Assembly: GCA_023404345.1 (NCBI GenBank)
Contig: JAEYCB010000066.1
Location: forward strand, 1 to 64,000
Source: Bacillota bacterium
GTDB lineage: Bacteria; Bacillota; Clostridia; Christensenellales; Aristaeellaceae
Reading direction: 5' to 3'
DNA: 64,000 nt
Shown here: in pieces, positions 49,520 through 58,179 of the stretch
How positions within the stretch are numbered: the stretch's first letter is position 1
Layout: each line of letters starts with the position of its first letter
Notes under the pieces: generated by a model
What the model was told of the DNA's origin: nothing
The model's database searches: none
The model's input: the letters and a program-made list of their open reading frames with translations, nothing else
Translations under genes and position numbers: made by a program

Positions 49520-50131
49520 ATGAAAATCCGTCAGGAGGCGGCCCGGTATGCCATGCTGGCGCTGGGAGCGGCTATACTGGCTTTCGGTCTGTATAACGTG
49601 CATAGCCAAAGCCACATCACCGAGGGTGGTGTGCTGGGCATGACGCTGCTGCTGGAACACTGGCTGGGCATTTCACCGGCTGTGTCTGAGGTGGTGCTGG
49701 ACGTGATCTGTTATGGCCTGGGCATCCGCTATCTGGGCAAAGCCTTTTTGCCCCATGCACTGGCAGCTACCGGCTGTTTTGCTCTGTTTTATGCACTCAA
49801 TGAGAAAATCGGACATGTGCTGCCCGATTTGGGCAGCATGCCTTTGATAGCGGCAGCGGTGGGAGGTATATTTGTAGGTGTAGGCGTGGGACTGGTAGTG
49901 CGTGCAGGCGGCGCAGCAGGCGGTGATGATGCGCTTGCGCTTGTTATCTCAAAAAAGCTTGGCTGGAAGCTTCCTGTAGCCTACCTGACGACGGATTTAA
50001 CAGTGCTGCTTTTATCTCTTAGCTATATCCCGCTGGTGAAGATTGCATGTTCGCTGGTCACGGTGACGATTTCTTCGTTTTTGATTGGAAAGCTGGAGGG
50101 CAGAGGCGGAAAGGGGGAGACGAGGGGCTGA
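49520..50131 (+). CDS. YitT family membrane protein
   Basis: 203 residues with five to six helices and the YitT pattern ALGAAILAFGLYNVHSQSHI, TEGGVLGMTLLLEHWLGISP near the N terminus and GAAGGDDALALVISKKLGW in the middle. It lacks the usual C-terminal DUF2179 domain, so it is a short member. YitT proteins are of unknown transport function. Divergent from, and probably activated by, the MerR regulator. Confidence 0.85.
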   Translation: MKIRQEAARYAMLALGAAILAFGLYNVHSQSHITEGGVLGMTLLLEHWLGISPAVSEVVLDVICYGLGIRYLGKAFLPHALAATGCFALFYALNEKIGHVLPDLGSMPLIAAAVGGIFVGVGVGLVVRAGGAAGGDDALALVISKKLGWKLPVAYLTTDLTVLLLSLSYIPLVKIACSLVTVTISSFLIGKLEGRGGKGETRG

Positions 50132-50151
50132 AAAGCCGCCTCCCTCTGGCG

Positions 50152-50175
50152 CAGACGTCTGTTTTGCGGTATAAT
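50152..50175 (+). promoter_or_regulatory. Possible promoter with palindrome CAGACGTCTG
   Basis: TATAAT at 50170-50175 without a good -35; the palindrome CAGACGTCTG (50152-50161) sits where the spacer would be. Confidence 0.4.
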
Positions 50176-50224
50176 GACATGGTTCCACCAAACTGTCGGC
50201 GCGCTGCGCCGGAAGGAGTCACGC

Positions 50225-51349
50225 ATGAAGATATCCAAGCAGGACGCGCTTACCTGGTTTCGTTTTTTTGCCGAATTACCGGAGGACGAGGAACTTTTGC
50301 CACGCCAGCAGGAAATCGCCTGGGCGGTTTTTTCGCAGATTGAGGCGTCCGTGGATGAGAGGTTTCGCCAGCTGAAAGCGCAAATCCGGGGGCTGAAAAC
50401 GATTGGAGGGCGTACCTTCTTCGTCGGTGACGAGCGGCGCTTTTCCATGGGATGCCGTTCCTGCCTCACGGGTACAGGGCTGAGCGCGGTGCGCAAAACC
50501 AACAAGTGTAATCTGCAATGCAAGTTCTGCTATGATTATGGCGTGATGGATCAGCTCCCGCCCGTGGGCGAGGGCATGTGGGAAATCGGTGGTACAAAGT
50601 TCCGGGTGGAGGATATCGACCTGCTTCTGTCCATCCAGCAAAAGCCTACCGGCATTTCGTACGTGTATCTGGAGCCGTTCATGGAAATCGAGGAATACGG
50701 CCCCATTATTCGCCGTTTCCACGAGGCGGGCGTGCACCAGCATATGTATACCAACGGCACGCTGGCCAATGAGCAGAACCTGGCTGAGCTGGGCCGTGCA
50801 GGGCTGGACGAACTGCGCTTCAACCTGGGCGCGTCCGGCTGTGCAGATAGCGTGATTGAAGCGATGCGTACCGCCAAGCGGTATATTCCCATCGTGGGCG
50901 TGGAAACACCTATGACTCCGGAACTCTATAAAACCTTCCTGCAAAAGAAAGACGCGATTCTGTCCACAGGGATCGACTTTATCAACCTGGCGGAATTGCA
51001 CCTCAACCCCAACAATATCGGGAATTACTGGGGCGAAAATCTCTACCTGTGCCGTCGGGGCTATGTATCGCCCGTGTGGAGCCGTGAACTGACGCTCAAG
51101 CTGATGAAACAGGCGGATGAGGAGGACTGGGCCCCCGTGGTACACGATTGCTCCAACCATACCAAGTTCGCCCGCGACCTTAATCTGCGCGCCAAGGAAG
51201 GCGGTTGGTTCGGAGCCAGCAGCTATGGCTGCGAGTTTGACCACCTGCCTTATGAGGCGTTTTTGCCCATTTTGAGCGATCCGGCGTTCACGTTCCTCAG
51301 CGAAGAACCGTTGCCTGTGGGATACCGTCCGGGCGATCTGGTGCTATAG
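50225..51349 (+). CDS. Radical SAM protein of unknown specificity
   Basis: 374 residues from ATG 50225 behind GGAAGGAG. The radical SAM cluster motif CNLQCKFC gives Cys95, Cys99 and Cys102, followed by a barrel with EPFMEIEEYGPIIRRFHEAG and HMYTNGTLANEQNLAELGRAG. A further pair of cysteines lies before the motif (MGCRSCLTGTG at about 76-86), and the N-terminal 70 residues are helical. The C-terminal part (about 300-374) carries no SPASM-type cysteine array. Encoded alone between two terminator-like hairpins, so context gives no substrate. Confidence 0.8.
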   Translation: MKISKQDALTWFRFFAELPEDEELLPRQQEIAWAVFSQIEASVDERFRQLKAQIRGLKTIGGRTFFVGDERRFSMGCRSCLTGTGLSAVRKTNKCNLQCKFCYDYGVMDQLPPVGEGMWEIGGTKFRVEDIDLLLSIQQKPTGISYVYLEPFMEIEEYGPIIRRFHEAGVHQHMYTNGTLANEQNLAELGRAGLDELRFNLGASGCADSVIEAMRTAKRYIPIVGVETPMTPELYKTFLQKKDAILSTGIDFINLAELHLNPNNIGNYWGENLYLCRRGYVSPVWSRELTLKLMKQADEEDWAPVVHDCSNHTKFARDLNLRAKEGGWFGASSYGCEFDHLPYEAFLPILSDPAFTFLSEEPLPVGYRPGDLVL

Positions 51350-51365
51350 TGCATGGAGCATATGA

Positions 51366-51411
51366 AAAAGGAGACGCATTCACCCAGATAGTGGGTATGC
51401 GCCTCCTTTAT
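51366..51411 (+). terminator. Terminator of the radical SAM gene
   Basis: AAAGGAG..CGCAT..CACCC and its complement GTGGGTATGCGCCTCCTTT with loop AGATA, then ATTAAT; A run before and T run after. Confidence 0.75.
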
Positions 51412-51777
51412 TAATGTACGAGTAATTCAAGCACGGTTCGTAACCGTACCGAGCATAAAAGCCCGCCTTCACAGCTGAATAGGAGACGTTTGATATAAGC
51501 AGGCAATTGGAACACAAAGAAATAGTGTAGCCTGCCGGTTTCATGTCATCAGACATGACCCCGCAGTTATAGCGTCATAGTTCCCGGTCCGGGCGCTACG
51601 CTTTTGAAATGACGGGCTATACGTTCAGCGCGGGCCTGTTAGCATCCGCCGGCGGGGTCTCATCTTTCAGCGCTTTGGAATTGCCGTTGGCTCCAGCTAT
51701 AAGGCGGGCATCTTCCAGTTTTTCAAAACCGGGTTTCTGTTGGACCGGCAGCCGGTGCAGACGCCGCTGCGGCTTCT
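51412..51777. other. Stretch without a supported gene
   Basis: Contains a small hairpin CATGTC-ATCA-GACATG (51542-51557). A plus-strand frame from 51603 lacks a ribosome site and family traits and reads into the end of spo0A. Could hold a small RNA; nothing firm is seen. Confidence 0.4.
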
Positions 51778-52545
51778 TTATGCGCTTTGCTCCATGCTCA
51801 TCTTGTCTGCCAGCATGGCAATAAATTCGCCATTGGTAGGCTTGTCCTCGGGGGTGCAGACGCGGCAGCCGAATGCGCGATTAAGCGTATCCACCCTGCC
51901 CCGATTCCAGGCCACCTCGATGGCATGGCGGATGGCACGCTCGACCTTGCTGGCCGTGGTGCCGAACTGACGGGCGATGCTGGGATAGAGCTCTTTGGTG
52001 ATGCGATTGATACGGTCAGGCTGCTCGATTACCATTTTGACCCCGCAGCGCAGGAATTGATAGCCCTTGATATGTGCAGGGATGCCGATGGTCAAAAACA
52101 GACTTCCCAGCCGTTCATCCAGACTTTGCACGTGGGGCCTTACCGGAGCCTGGGCCTGGGGCAGGACAGAGCGTTCCTCCTGAATATCGCGGATGTGGCT
52201 GAGCAGGTGCTCCGGTTCAAACGGCTTGACCATGTAGAATACTGCGCCCAGGTCAATGGCGCGGGTCACGAAATCATCGCGGCTGAGCGCTGACATTACA
52301 ATGGTCTTGGGCGCAGGATCGATCTGCCGGGGAAGCTCTTCCAAAAGCATGTAGCCATCCATCAACGGCATTACCAAATCGGTAATCATCACGTCAAAGC
52401 GGCTTTCGCGCAGACATTTCAGGGCTTCCACGCCGTTGGCCGCCTCGGCCACCTCCTCCACGCCCTCCTGGGCGCGAAGATAATCGGCGATACGTTTGCG
52501 CAGCGTTCCATGGTCATCTACCACGAGAATGCGGATGTTGAGCAC
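51778..52545 (-). CDS. spo0A: Sporulation master regulator Spo0A
   Basis: 255 residues (B. subtilis 267). I choose the GTG at 52545 with AGGAGG 8 bases before it; an upstream in-frame ATG would add residues not seen in the family. Receiver domain with IRILVVDDHGTL, phosphoacceptor Asp56 in DVMITDLVMP, and KPFEPEHLL; then the effector domain IGIPAHIKGYQFLR, LYPSIARQFGTTASKVERAI (recognition helix) and IEVAWNRGR. Phospho-Spo0A starts sporulation. A 0A box stands upstream. Confidence 0.96.
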   Translation of the reverse strand: MLNIRILVVDDHGTLRKRIADYLRAQEGVEEVAEAANGVEALKCLRESRFDVMITDLVMPLMDGYMLLEELPRQIDPAPKTIVMSALSRDDFVTRAIDLGAVFYMVKPFEPEHLLSHIRDIQEERSVLPQAQAPVRPHVQSLDERLGSLFLTIGIPAHIKGYQFLRCGVKMVIEQPDRINRITKELYPSIARQFGTTASKVERAIRHAIEVAWNRGRVDTLNRAFGCRVCTPEDKPTNGEFIAMLADKMSMEQSA

Positions 52546-52576
52546 GGTGGTCCCCTCCTGAGTGTTTGTTTTCCGC

Positions 52577-52585
52577 ATTATAGCA
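52577..52585 (-). promoter_or_regulatory. Extended -10 promoter of spo0A
   Basis: Minus strand TGC-TATAAT, 32 bases before the GTG start. No clear -35 hexamer. Confidence 0.6.
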
Positions 52586-52639
52586 CAGGAACCGCAGCCA
52601 GAAGGGGAATTCGTGGAAATTAGAACCAATGCCCTATCT

Positions 52640-52646
52640 TTCGACA
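52640..52646 (-). promoter_or_regulatory. 0A box TGTCGAA upstream of spo0A
   Basis: Minus strand TGTCGAA, an exact Spo0A-binding core, about 55 bases upstream of the -10. Points to autoregulation. Confidence 0.6.
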
Positions 52647-52683
52647 TCCTAAACCCTTGTAAAAGCCGCATGAACGGCGCTTT

Positions 52684-54807
52684 TCAGCAGACCCCCGGGT
52701 GCGAGACGGAAGACTCGCCTGCCGTTTCCCGTTCGTACATAGCCTGCATGGAGCCCAGCAGGGCATCTACAATGCGCAGCTTTTCTTCTGTGGCGTTGTT
52801 GTCGGGATCATACACCACACCCTCGCCGATAGTCAGGGTGCGGTGCTTGCGGCTGGCGTAGATAGGTACAAATACCGCCCGCTTGTGGGTTTTGGCGTAA
52901 TACATGGGTGCAATCATCGCAAAGCCGGTGTAGAGCTGGCCTACGCCCTCGCGGACATAACCGCCCTCGCCGGGTGCATGGTTTTCGGCATTTTCAGGAA
53001 AAACCAGAATGTTATCGCCGGCCTGCATGGCATTGAGCGTTTCACGGAAGGTGCGCATCAGTTCTTTGGGCTGCCCACGGTAGACCGGGATGGCTTCCAG
53101 ACTGTTGAACACCCACATCAAAAGTGGCGTGATCAGGTTGACCAAGGGGCGCTTCCAGCGGTCCGGCAGCCAGCGCTGGCGTACCATGGTTCCCTGATAG
53201 ATGTGCTCCACGATGGCCTCCTTTTCCATCATGTTGCTGATGACCCAAGGGCGGAATGTGATGGGCACATACAGGTTGGCCACCACGGGACCATAGATTT
53301 CACCATGGTTGCAGATGAGCACCATGGTTCCATCTTCGTAGCCGCTCAGATTTTCCTTGCCAATCACCCGATGGTAGTATAGAGGACGCAGAAGCGTAAT
53401 GATGACTCGTACTCCGAAGCGGTTCTTATGACGTTTGACTACCACGCTGTCCAGCTGCTGGCGTAGAGCAGGGTTGTCCAGCCCTTCACTGTCCAGGGTA
53501 AGCCAGCGTGCCAGCTTTTGAAAATGTCGATTGTTCATGGGAAACCTGAGCGTTGTGACGATGGCGGCAAGCAGTAGCAGCACTGGCGGAACCACCATCA
53601 GCGGCCGGAAGGCGGAAACTAGCGAAGGAAGGTCCAGCCGCGTGAGCGGCACAGAGGGCATGCACAGGAGCGTGAGCAAGATCAGCGCCAGCATCTGTCC
53701 CAGCAAAATGGCGATCTCAGTGCTGGCAGCGCGCAGCTGCGCGTAGCCATGCATGTGGTCCTTCAGACGGAACTGGGCGACATCGGTCATGCGGCGTTCC
53801 AGTTCTGCCAGCGCTGTTACGCTCACGGCCAGGCCGCTGGTGCATAGCGCTACGGCCAGAGCGCTCATAAGCAGGCCAGGGTCATGGTCCAGCTGGCGGT
53901 AGAGCAGAAACAGGCCGTACAGCCATAAAAACAGGCCGACCAGCAACAACTGTGTGTCAAAGGGACGCTTGACAAGCCGCAGGCATAGAAGCGATACTTC
54001 GCGCATGATCATCGTGCAGGCGACCGCCAAAAGCATACATACCAGCAGTTCCTGGGTGCTCAGTCCAATGAAGGTGTACACCATAACAAGTGTGAGCTGC
54101 AGGGCAACCAGTACTAGCGTATGCATGCGCTGAAAGGCGTCGAAGGCGTTGACCTCCCGGAGATCCGATGCCATTTGCGCCACGGTCTGCGGGTCGGTAT
54201 CGTCGGGCAGATCCTCCAGCGCCAGCAGGTCACGTTCACGCCACTGGCTGTAGAGCTCCAGCACGCCGCCCGCTGCAAAGCCGCCCCAAAGCTGCCAGGC
54301 AGTGGCCATGTCCAGGTTGGCGGACAAAATCCAAGCCATGGCTGCCAGCGGGACCAGGTGCACCAGTGCTGTCAGCAGCCAGTAAGCCCGTGCCCCAATG
54401 GTGCGCCGCATGCGGCGGCCGATCAGCCGGCGGCCCGCGCCGCTGCGCAGGGCGATGGACAACACCGCCGCAAAAGTGAGCCATACCGGCGTGGATGTCC
54501 AAAGCACGGGATAGAGCGCGATCAGCGTAAGGCTGCATAGCAGCGTGATGGCAGTAAGCACACAAAAAACAATGCGCATGCGTCGGGTCAGATATTTGCG
54601 GCGTTCGCCCAGAAAGGTATGCGCAAAAGCGCCTGCCATGCGTGCGCTCATAAACATGGCGCCGCCAAATACCGGAAGCATGCCCAGCGCGCTGGAAAAC
54701 AGGCTTGTGTACATGTATTGGTAAATCGTGCTCAAAGACATCAGCACCAGCATTACGCGCCGGGATGATGCGACGTAAATTTTTTTGGGCTCGTTTTTCT
54801 TACGCAT
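52684..54807 (-). CDS. Polytopic membrane protein with C-terminal PlsC-type acyltransferase
   Basis: 707 residues. About ten to twelve membrane helices occupy residues 10-430, then an acyltransferase domain: LICNHGEIYGPV at about 500, where the usual NHxxxxD box has Gly in place of Asp within NHGEIYG, then IPVYRGQPKELMRT, VFPENAENHAPG (FPEG-like block) and FVPIYASRK. PlsC enzymes acylate lysophosphatidate or related lipids at the membrane. The long transporter-like N terminus recalls LplT-Aas fusions in layout. Monocistronic as far as seen. Confidence 0.75.
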   Translation of the reverse strand: MRKKNEPKKIYVASSRRVMLVLMSLSTIYQYMYTSLFSSALGMLPVFGGAMFMSARMAGAFAHTFLGERRKYLTRRMRIVFCVLTAITLLCSLTLIALYPVLWTSTPVWLTFAAVLSIALRSGAGRRLIGRRMRRTIGARAYWLLTALVHLVPLAAMAWILSANLDMATAWQLWGGFAAGGVLELYSQWRERDLLALEDLPDDTDPQTVAQMASDLREVNAFDAFQRMHTLVLVALQLTLVMVYTFIGLSTQELLVCMLLAVACTMIMREVSLLCLRLVKRPFDTQLLLVGLFLWLYGLFLLYRQLDHDPGLLMSALAVALCTSGLAVSVTALAELERRMTDVAQFRLKDHMHGYAQLRAASTEIAILLGQMLALILLTLLCMPSVPLTRLDLPSLVSAFRPLMVVPPVLLLLAAIVTTLRFPMNNRHFQKLARWLTLDSEGLDNPALRQQLDSVVVKRHKNRFGVRVIITLLRPLYYHRVIGKENLSGYEDGTMVLICNHGEIYGPVVANLYVPITFRPWVISNMMEKEAIVEHIYQGTMVRQRWLPDRWKRPLVNLITPLLMWVFNSLEAIPVYRGQPKELMRTFRETLNAMQAGDNILVFPENAENHAPGEGGYVREGVGQLYTGFAMIAPMYYAKTHKRAVFVPIYASRKHRTLTIGEGVVYDPDNNATEEKLRIVDALLGSMQAMYERETAGESSVSHPGVC

Positions 54808-54927
54808 GGCTTGCTCCCCTTGCGAAAAAATCCTTATAAAATCACATATATTGTAGCACAGTCAAACATACGTGGGCAAGCACGGAACGCTCAAAACCGC
54901 CTTTGGGCAGCTCAAGCGTCGCTGGGG

Positions 54928-54956
54928 TCATATCCCTGCGAGGGGACGCATAGCCT
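54928..54956 (+). promoter_or_regulatory. Sigma-E-like promoter of the sipL-like gene
   Basis: TCATATC (54928-54934), 14 bases, CATAGCCT (54949-54956), near the sigma-E pattern KMATATT-N14-CATACAMT (6/7 and 6/8). 27 bases before the start codon, so the leader would be short. Confidence 0.55.
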
Positions 54957-54983
54957 ACCTACAAAGCCGCTTTAGGAGGAGTT

Positions 54984-56564
54984 ATGATGACAGATATGAG
55001 CATGGATTTTTTGGAAAAACAGGGTACCAGTGCTGCCAAAGCGCTGGAAGTGCTCCGGGAGGAGCTGCCCCTCCAGCGTTTTGTGGGCCAAAACCTGAGC
55101 CAGGCCGTGGTGGAGGGTGAGGTGGCGCTTCCGGGCGGCCTGCGCGAAGAAACCACCGTGCTTAGCGCCGAAGCCATGGCGGTGCTGGACCGCAGCGCGG
55201 CAGAGGCGGATCGCGTAACTGCCGATGGCAAGGTGGTCTTTCATGTGCTTTATACCCAGGGCGATCCTACGCATGTTAGCGCGTTGGAAGCGTCGGCTGA
55301 ATTCAGCCATTCGGTGGATATGAGCGGTGTGCAGATGGGGATGACCGTGCCTGTAAGTCTCATGGTGGAACATGTGGAGGCCAGTGCCCAGGGCGGACGG
55401 CTGCATCTGATGGCCATTTTGCGCGTACAGGTGCGCGTCTTTTCGGACGAGCCCATGGAGGTGGTCACGGGCGTGCGCGGCGTGGACGGCCTGATGCTGC
55501 GCACCGAAACGCTCAGCGGCTGCCAGACTGTGGCGCGCGGCGAGCAGGATGTGCTCGTACGCGACGAATGCGACCTGGGTGCAGTTTTGCAGATTACCGA
55601 TACGCTGTATGCCACAGCCATCGCCACCGTGCAGGATGTGATGGGCGGCGAGGAGCGGGCCACGCTGTCAGGCAATATTCTGCTGGAAGTGGTGCACCGC
55701 AGCGCTATGCCTTCGCGTCCATTGGTAGTCACGCGCCACACCATTCCATTTGAGGAAACCGTTCCCCTTACGGGGGAGGAAGGCGATTCGCTTTGTGCGG
55801 GCGCAGTGGTCAAGGACGTGGCGGTGCTTTCTCAGGAAGGCGAAGAGGAAGGCAGCCGCATGCTGCGCGCGGAGGTGCTGCTGGGTCTGAACGCGCAGGC
55901 CGCGCGGCAGAGGGACTTGTGCCTGTTGCTGGACGCCTACACCACGCAGGGCGACTGTCTGTCGCTTGAGAAACAGGAGGTCAGGCGGGCACTGGCGCAC
56001 AAGCAGGTGCATACCGCCGAAAGCGGCAAGCTCACCCTGCTGCTGGATGGAAAGCCGCCCGTGCGCACTCCCCTGCGCGCGGCGCTGCGCCCCGTCGTGA
56101 CGGACATGACCCGCACGGGTGGCAAGATGAACGTGGAGGGTATGATGGAAGTAACCCTCCTGTATATGACGGACGATACGGAAACGCCCCAGACCTATCA
56201 GACTGAGGAACCATTTCGCATGTGCTTTGCGTGCGAGGTGAGCCTGCCCGAAAGCCTGGTGCTGACCACCAGCAACATTGACGTCAATGGCATCACTAGC
56301 GACCGGGTCGAGGTAAAATATATCCTGCACCTGGACTGCCATGACGTGCAGCTGGCGAGTGAGTCGCTGGTGACGCAAGTGGAACGGACGCCCTCCGAGG
56401 AGGCCGAGCCGGGCATTCTGATGTATTTCAGCCAGCCGGGCGAAAGCCTGTGGGATATCGCCAAGCGCTACCGCGTCAGCTGCGACAGCCTCAAGCGCAT
56501 GAATCCCGACCTGGAGGAAAACGGAAGCACTCAGGCCCAGCGCGTGATTCTGTGGCGGAAGTGA
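54984..56564 (+). CDS. sipL: SPOCS (DUF3794) and LysM protein, SipL-like spore coat assembly factor
   Basis: 526 residues, ATG behind AGGAGG. Three DUF3794/SPOCS-type repeats fill residues 30-450 (VEGEVALPGG, KVVFHVLYT, and LSGNILLEVVHR with related copies), and the C terminus is a LysM domain (ILMYFSQPGESLWDIAKRYR, then CDSLKRMNPDLEE). The order SPOCS repeats then LysM is that of SipL, which in Clostridioides difficile binds SpoIVA to build the spore coat. Expression from a mother-cell (sigma-E-like) promoter agrees. The symbol is by domain order and context. Confidence 0.8.
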   Translation: MMTDMSMDFLEKQGTSAAKALEVLREELPLQRFVGQNLSQAVVEGEVALPGGLREETTVLSAEAMAVLDRSAAEADRVTADGKVVFHVLYTQGDPTHVSALEASAEFSHSVDMSGVQMGMTVPVSLMVEHVEASAQGGRLHLMAILRVQVRVFSDEPMEVVTGVRGVDGLMLRTETLSGCQTVARGEQDVLVRDECDLGAVLQITDTLYATAIATVQDVMGGEERATLSGNILLEVVHRSAMPSRPLVVTRHTIPFEETVPLTGEEGDSLCAGAVVKDVAVLSQEGEEEGSRMLRAEVLLGLNAQAARQRDLCLLLDAYTTQGDCLSLEKQEVRRALAHKQVHTAESGKLTLLLDGKPPVRTPLRAALRPVVTDMTRTGGKMNVEGMMEVTLLYMTDDTETPQTYQTEEPFRMCFACEVSLPESLVLTTSNIDVNGITSDRVEVKYILHLDCHDVQLASESLVTQVERTPSEEAEPGILMYFSQPGESLWDIAKRYRVSCDSLKRMNPDLEENGSTQAQRVILWRK

Positions 56565-56643
56565 GCGGCGTGATGCCGCAGGAGCATGGATGAAGGGGCG
56601 CTGCCCTTGGCCACATGGCCGCGCTGCCCCAAAATAGAGAAGC

Positions 56644-56695
56644 AAAACCCGCCGAACGGTCAAGCACATACGCTTCAGCCGTTTGGCGGGTTTTT
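56644..56695. terminator. Strong bidirectional terminator
   Basis: AAAACCCGCCGAACGG pairs over 16 bp with CCGTTTGGCGGGTTTT (one G:U), with A run before and T run after; serves the sipL-like gene and the convergent QueG-like gene. Confidence 0.9.
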
Positions 56696-56702
56696 GCCGC
56701 TT

Positions 56703-57515
56703 TCACAGGGAGAGCGGCCGGGCAGCCTCGCAGGGTACGCCCGTCTGGCACAGGCCGCAGCCAAAGCGGGGCTGGCACTGGGGCAGAATGGTGGTCTGGT
56801 ATTGCAGACAAAGGTGATGATCCTTTCCGCCCTCCGGCGAGATGGCTCCGCCGGGGCAGCGCCTCACGCAGGCACCGCAACGGATACACCAGTCATAGGG
56901 GCCGTCGTATTCGCGCGGGGTGGGCGGGGTTTGCCAGTCGGTGATGAGACTTCCGAAACGTCCGGCCATGCCGTGCCGGGTGATGAGCCCTTTGGACAGG
57001 CCGAAGGTGCCCAGACCACATGCATAGGCGGCATGCCGTTCGGACCAATTGCTGGTAAAGACAGGACCGTCCGGCGTTTCCGGCTCAGACACCGTCCAGA
57101 AGTCTGGCGAGAGCGAGGGTACGACGGCTTCAAAGCCCGCGTCCCGGAGCGCCTTTTGCAGATGCAGACCCAATGCTTCCACAAAGCGCTGTCCCTCCAC
57201 CCGGCCGTAGAGCCAGGCCTGACTGGGAAAGGACTGGGCGGCACGGTTCCGGATGCGTACGGCCTGGCTGAAGGGCAGAAAAAAGCTAATCACCGTCTGC
57301 GCGCGCGCAAGCCACGTATGGGGCGGGCAGTAGTGCGGCCCGATGACGCCAGGGGCCAGAAACGCTTCAAACAGCGGGTCCCCGGCGCTGGCATAGCCCA
57401 ACAGGGGAATGTCAAACAGCGTTAGCGCCTCCCCGCTCTGCTCGATACATACATGGTTGAGCGGCGATTGCAGCGTAAAATCAGCAGCCAGTTTTTCAAA
57501 ACGTGCAGCATCCAT
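56703..57515 (-). CDS. 4Fe-4S protein related to epoxyqueuosine reductase (QueG-like)
   Basis: 270 residues, ATG behind AGGAGG. The C-terminal part has a ferredoxin-type motif CIRCGACVRRCPGGAIS at about 212-228 and further cysteines (CLQYQ, CQPRFGCGLCQTGVPCE) for a second cluster, after a QueG-like middle section (SNWSERHAAYACGLGTFGLS). It is shorter than QueG (about 380) and lacks the C-terminal HEAT repeats. Probably a cobamide- or electron-transfer-related reductase; queuosine synthesis is not shown. Last gene after an acetyltransferase, 20 bases apart. Confidence 0.7.
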   Translation of the reverse strand: MDAARFEKLAADFTLQSPLNHVCIEQSGEALTLFDIPLLGYASAGDPLFEAFLAPGVIGPHYCPPHTWLARAQTVISFFLPFSQAVRIRNRAAQSFPSQAWLYGRVEGQRFVEALGLHLQKALRDAGFEAVVPSLSPDFWTVSEPETPDGPVFTSNWSERHAAYACGLGTFGLSKGLITRHGMAGRFGSLITDWQTPPTPREYDGPYDWCIRCGACVRRCPGGAISPEGGKDHHLCLQYQTTILPQCQPRFGCGLCQTGVPCEAARPLSL

Positions 57516-57535
57516 GTTTCAGGCCTCCTGCAATG

Positions 57536-58072
57536 CTAGTCCAGCGTACGTTTGTAATACCGGCGCATGCGGCCGTCATAGGCGGGGCGGGTGCAAACCA
57601 GCGCGTAGCCCGTTTTTTCGAAGTTGTGCCAGGATGCGCTGTTGCCGGGATCGACCGTGGCATAGATGGCACGCCCGCCCATGGTACGCGCCATTTCCTC
57701 AAACAGATTCAAAAAACGGGTATGCATGCCGCGTCCCTGATAACGGGGTAAAACCAGTACGTCGTGAAAATCGTAAGTATTCTCTTCCGACTCACCCAGC
57801 TTGCGGGCGTAGCCGCGGTCGCCGCGTGTGCGCCACGAGGCCATGGCCGCGTACCCTGCAAGCGTATCCCCATCGAAATAGCCGAATACCTCGCGGTTGA
57901 GGAGCCATTCGTCAAATTCCCACTCCTCCGAAGGAAAGAACCACGCGGGGTCAGCCAGGGTGGCGAGCACTTCGTCCTGCATGCGCATCATCTGCGTTTT
58001 GTCACCCGCATGGAGCTGGCGTAAGGAAAAGCCTTTCAGAAGGAATGGTTCTGTGTGACAGGGCGGGTTCAT
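57536..58072 (-). CDS. GNAT-family N-acetyltransferase
   Basis: 178 residues from ATG 58072 behind AAGGAGG; an upstream in-frame start has no such site. GNAT fold: FHDVLVLPRYQGRGMHTRFL carries the acetyl-CoA-binding RYQGRGMHT loop at about 118, and YATVDPGNSASWHNFEKTGYAL is the typical beta-5/alpha-4 region. Substrate unknown. In operon with the QueG-like gene. Confidence 0.85.
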   Translation of the reverse strand: MNPPCHTEPFLLKGFSLRQLHAGDKTQMMRMQDEVLATLADPAWFFPSEEWEFDEWLLNREVFGYFDGDTLAGYAAMASWRTRGDRGYARKLGESEENTYDFHDVLVLPRYQGRGMHTRFLNLFEEMARTMGGRAIYATVDPGNSASWHNFEKTGYALVCTRPAYDGRMRRYYKRTLD

Positions 58073-58131
58073 GGCGGGATGCCTCCTTGTACATGGATGG
58101 CCGCTCAAAATGCGGTGTTACGGTTATTGTA

Positions 58132-58169
58132 ACATAAAAAAATGGCGCGGCGCAATGAGCGCCGCGCCA
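58132..58169 (-). terminator. Terminator of the secreted repeat protein gene
   Basis: Minus strand TGGCGCGGCGC, loop TCATT, GCGCCGCGCCA, then a run of seven T. Perfect 11-bp stem. Confidence 0.9.
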
Positions 58170-58179
58170 GATGTCTGTT

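Noticed and set aside
51603..51824. Small plus-strand gene of 71 codons
   Set aside because: No ribosome site, Ser/Cys/Arg-rich composition typical of a chance frame, and it overlaps the conserved C terminus of spo0A.
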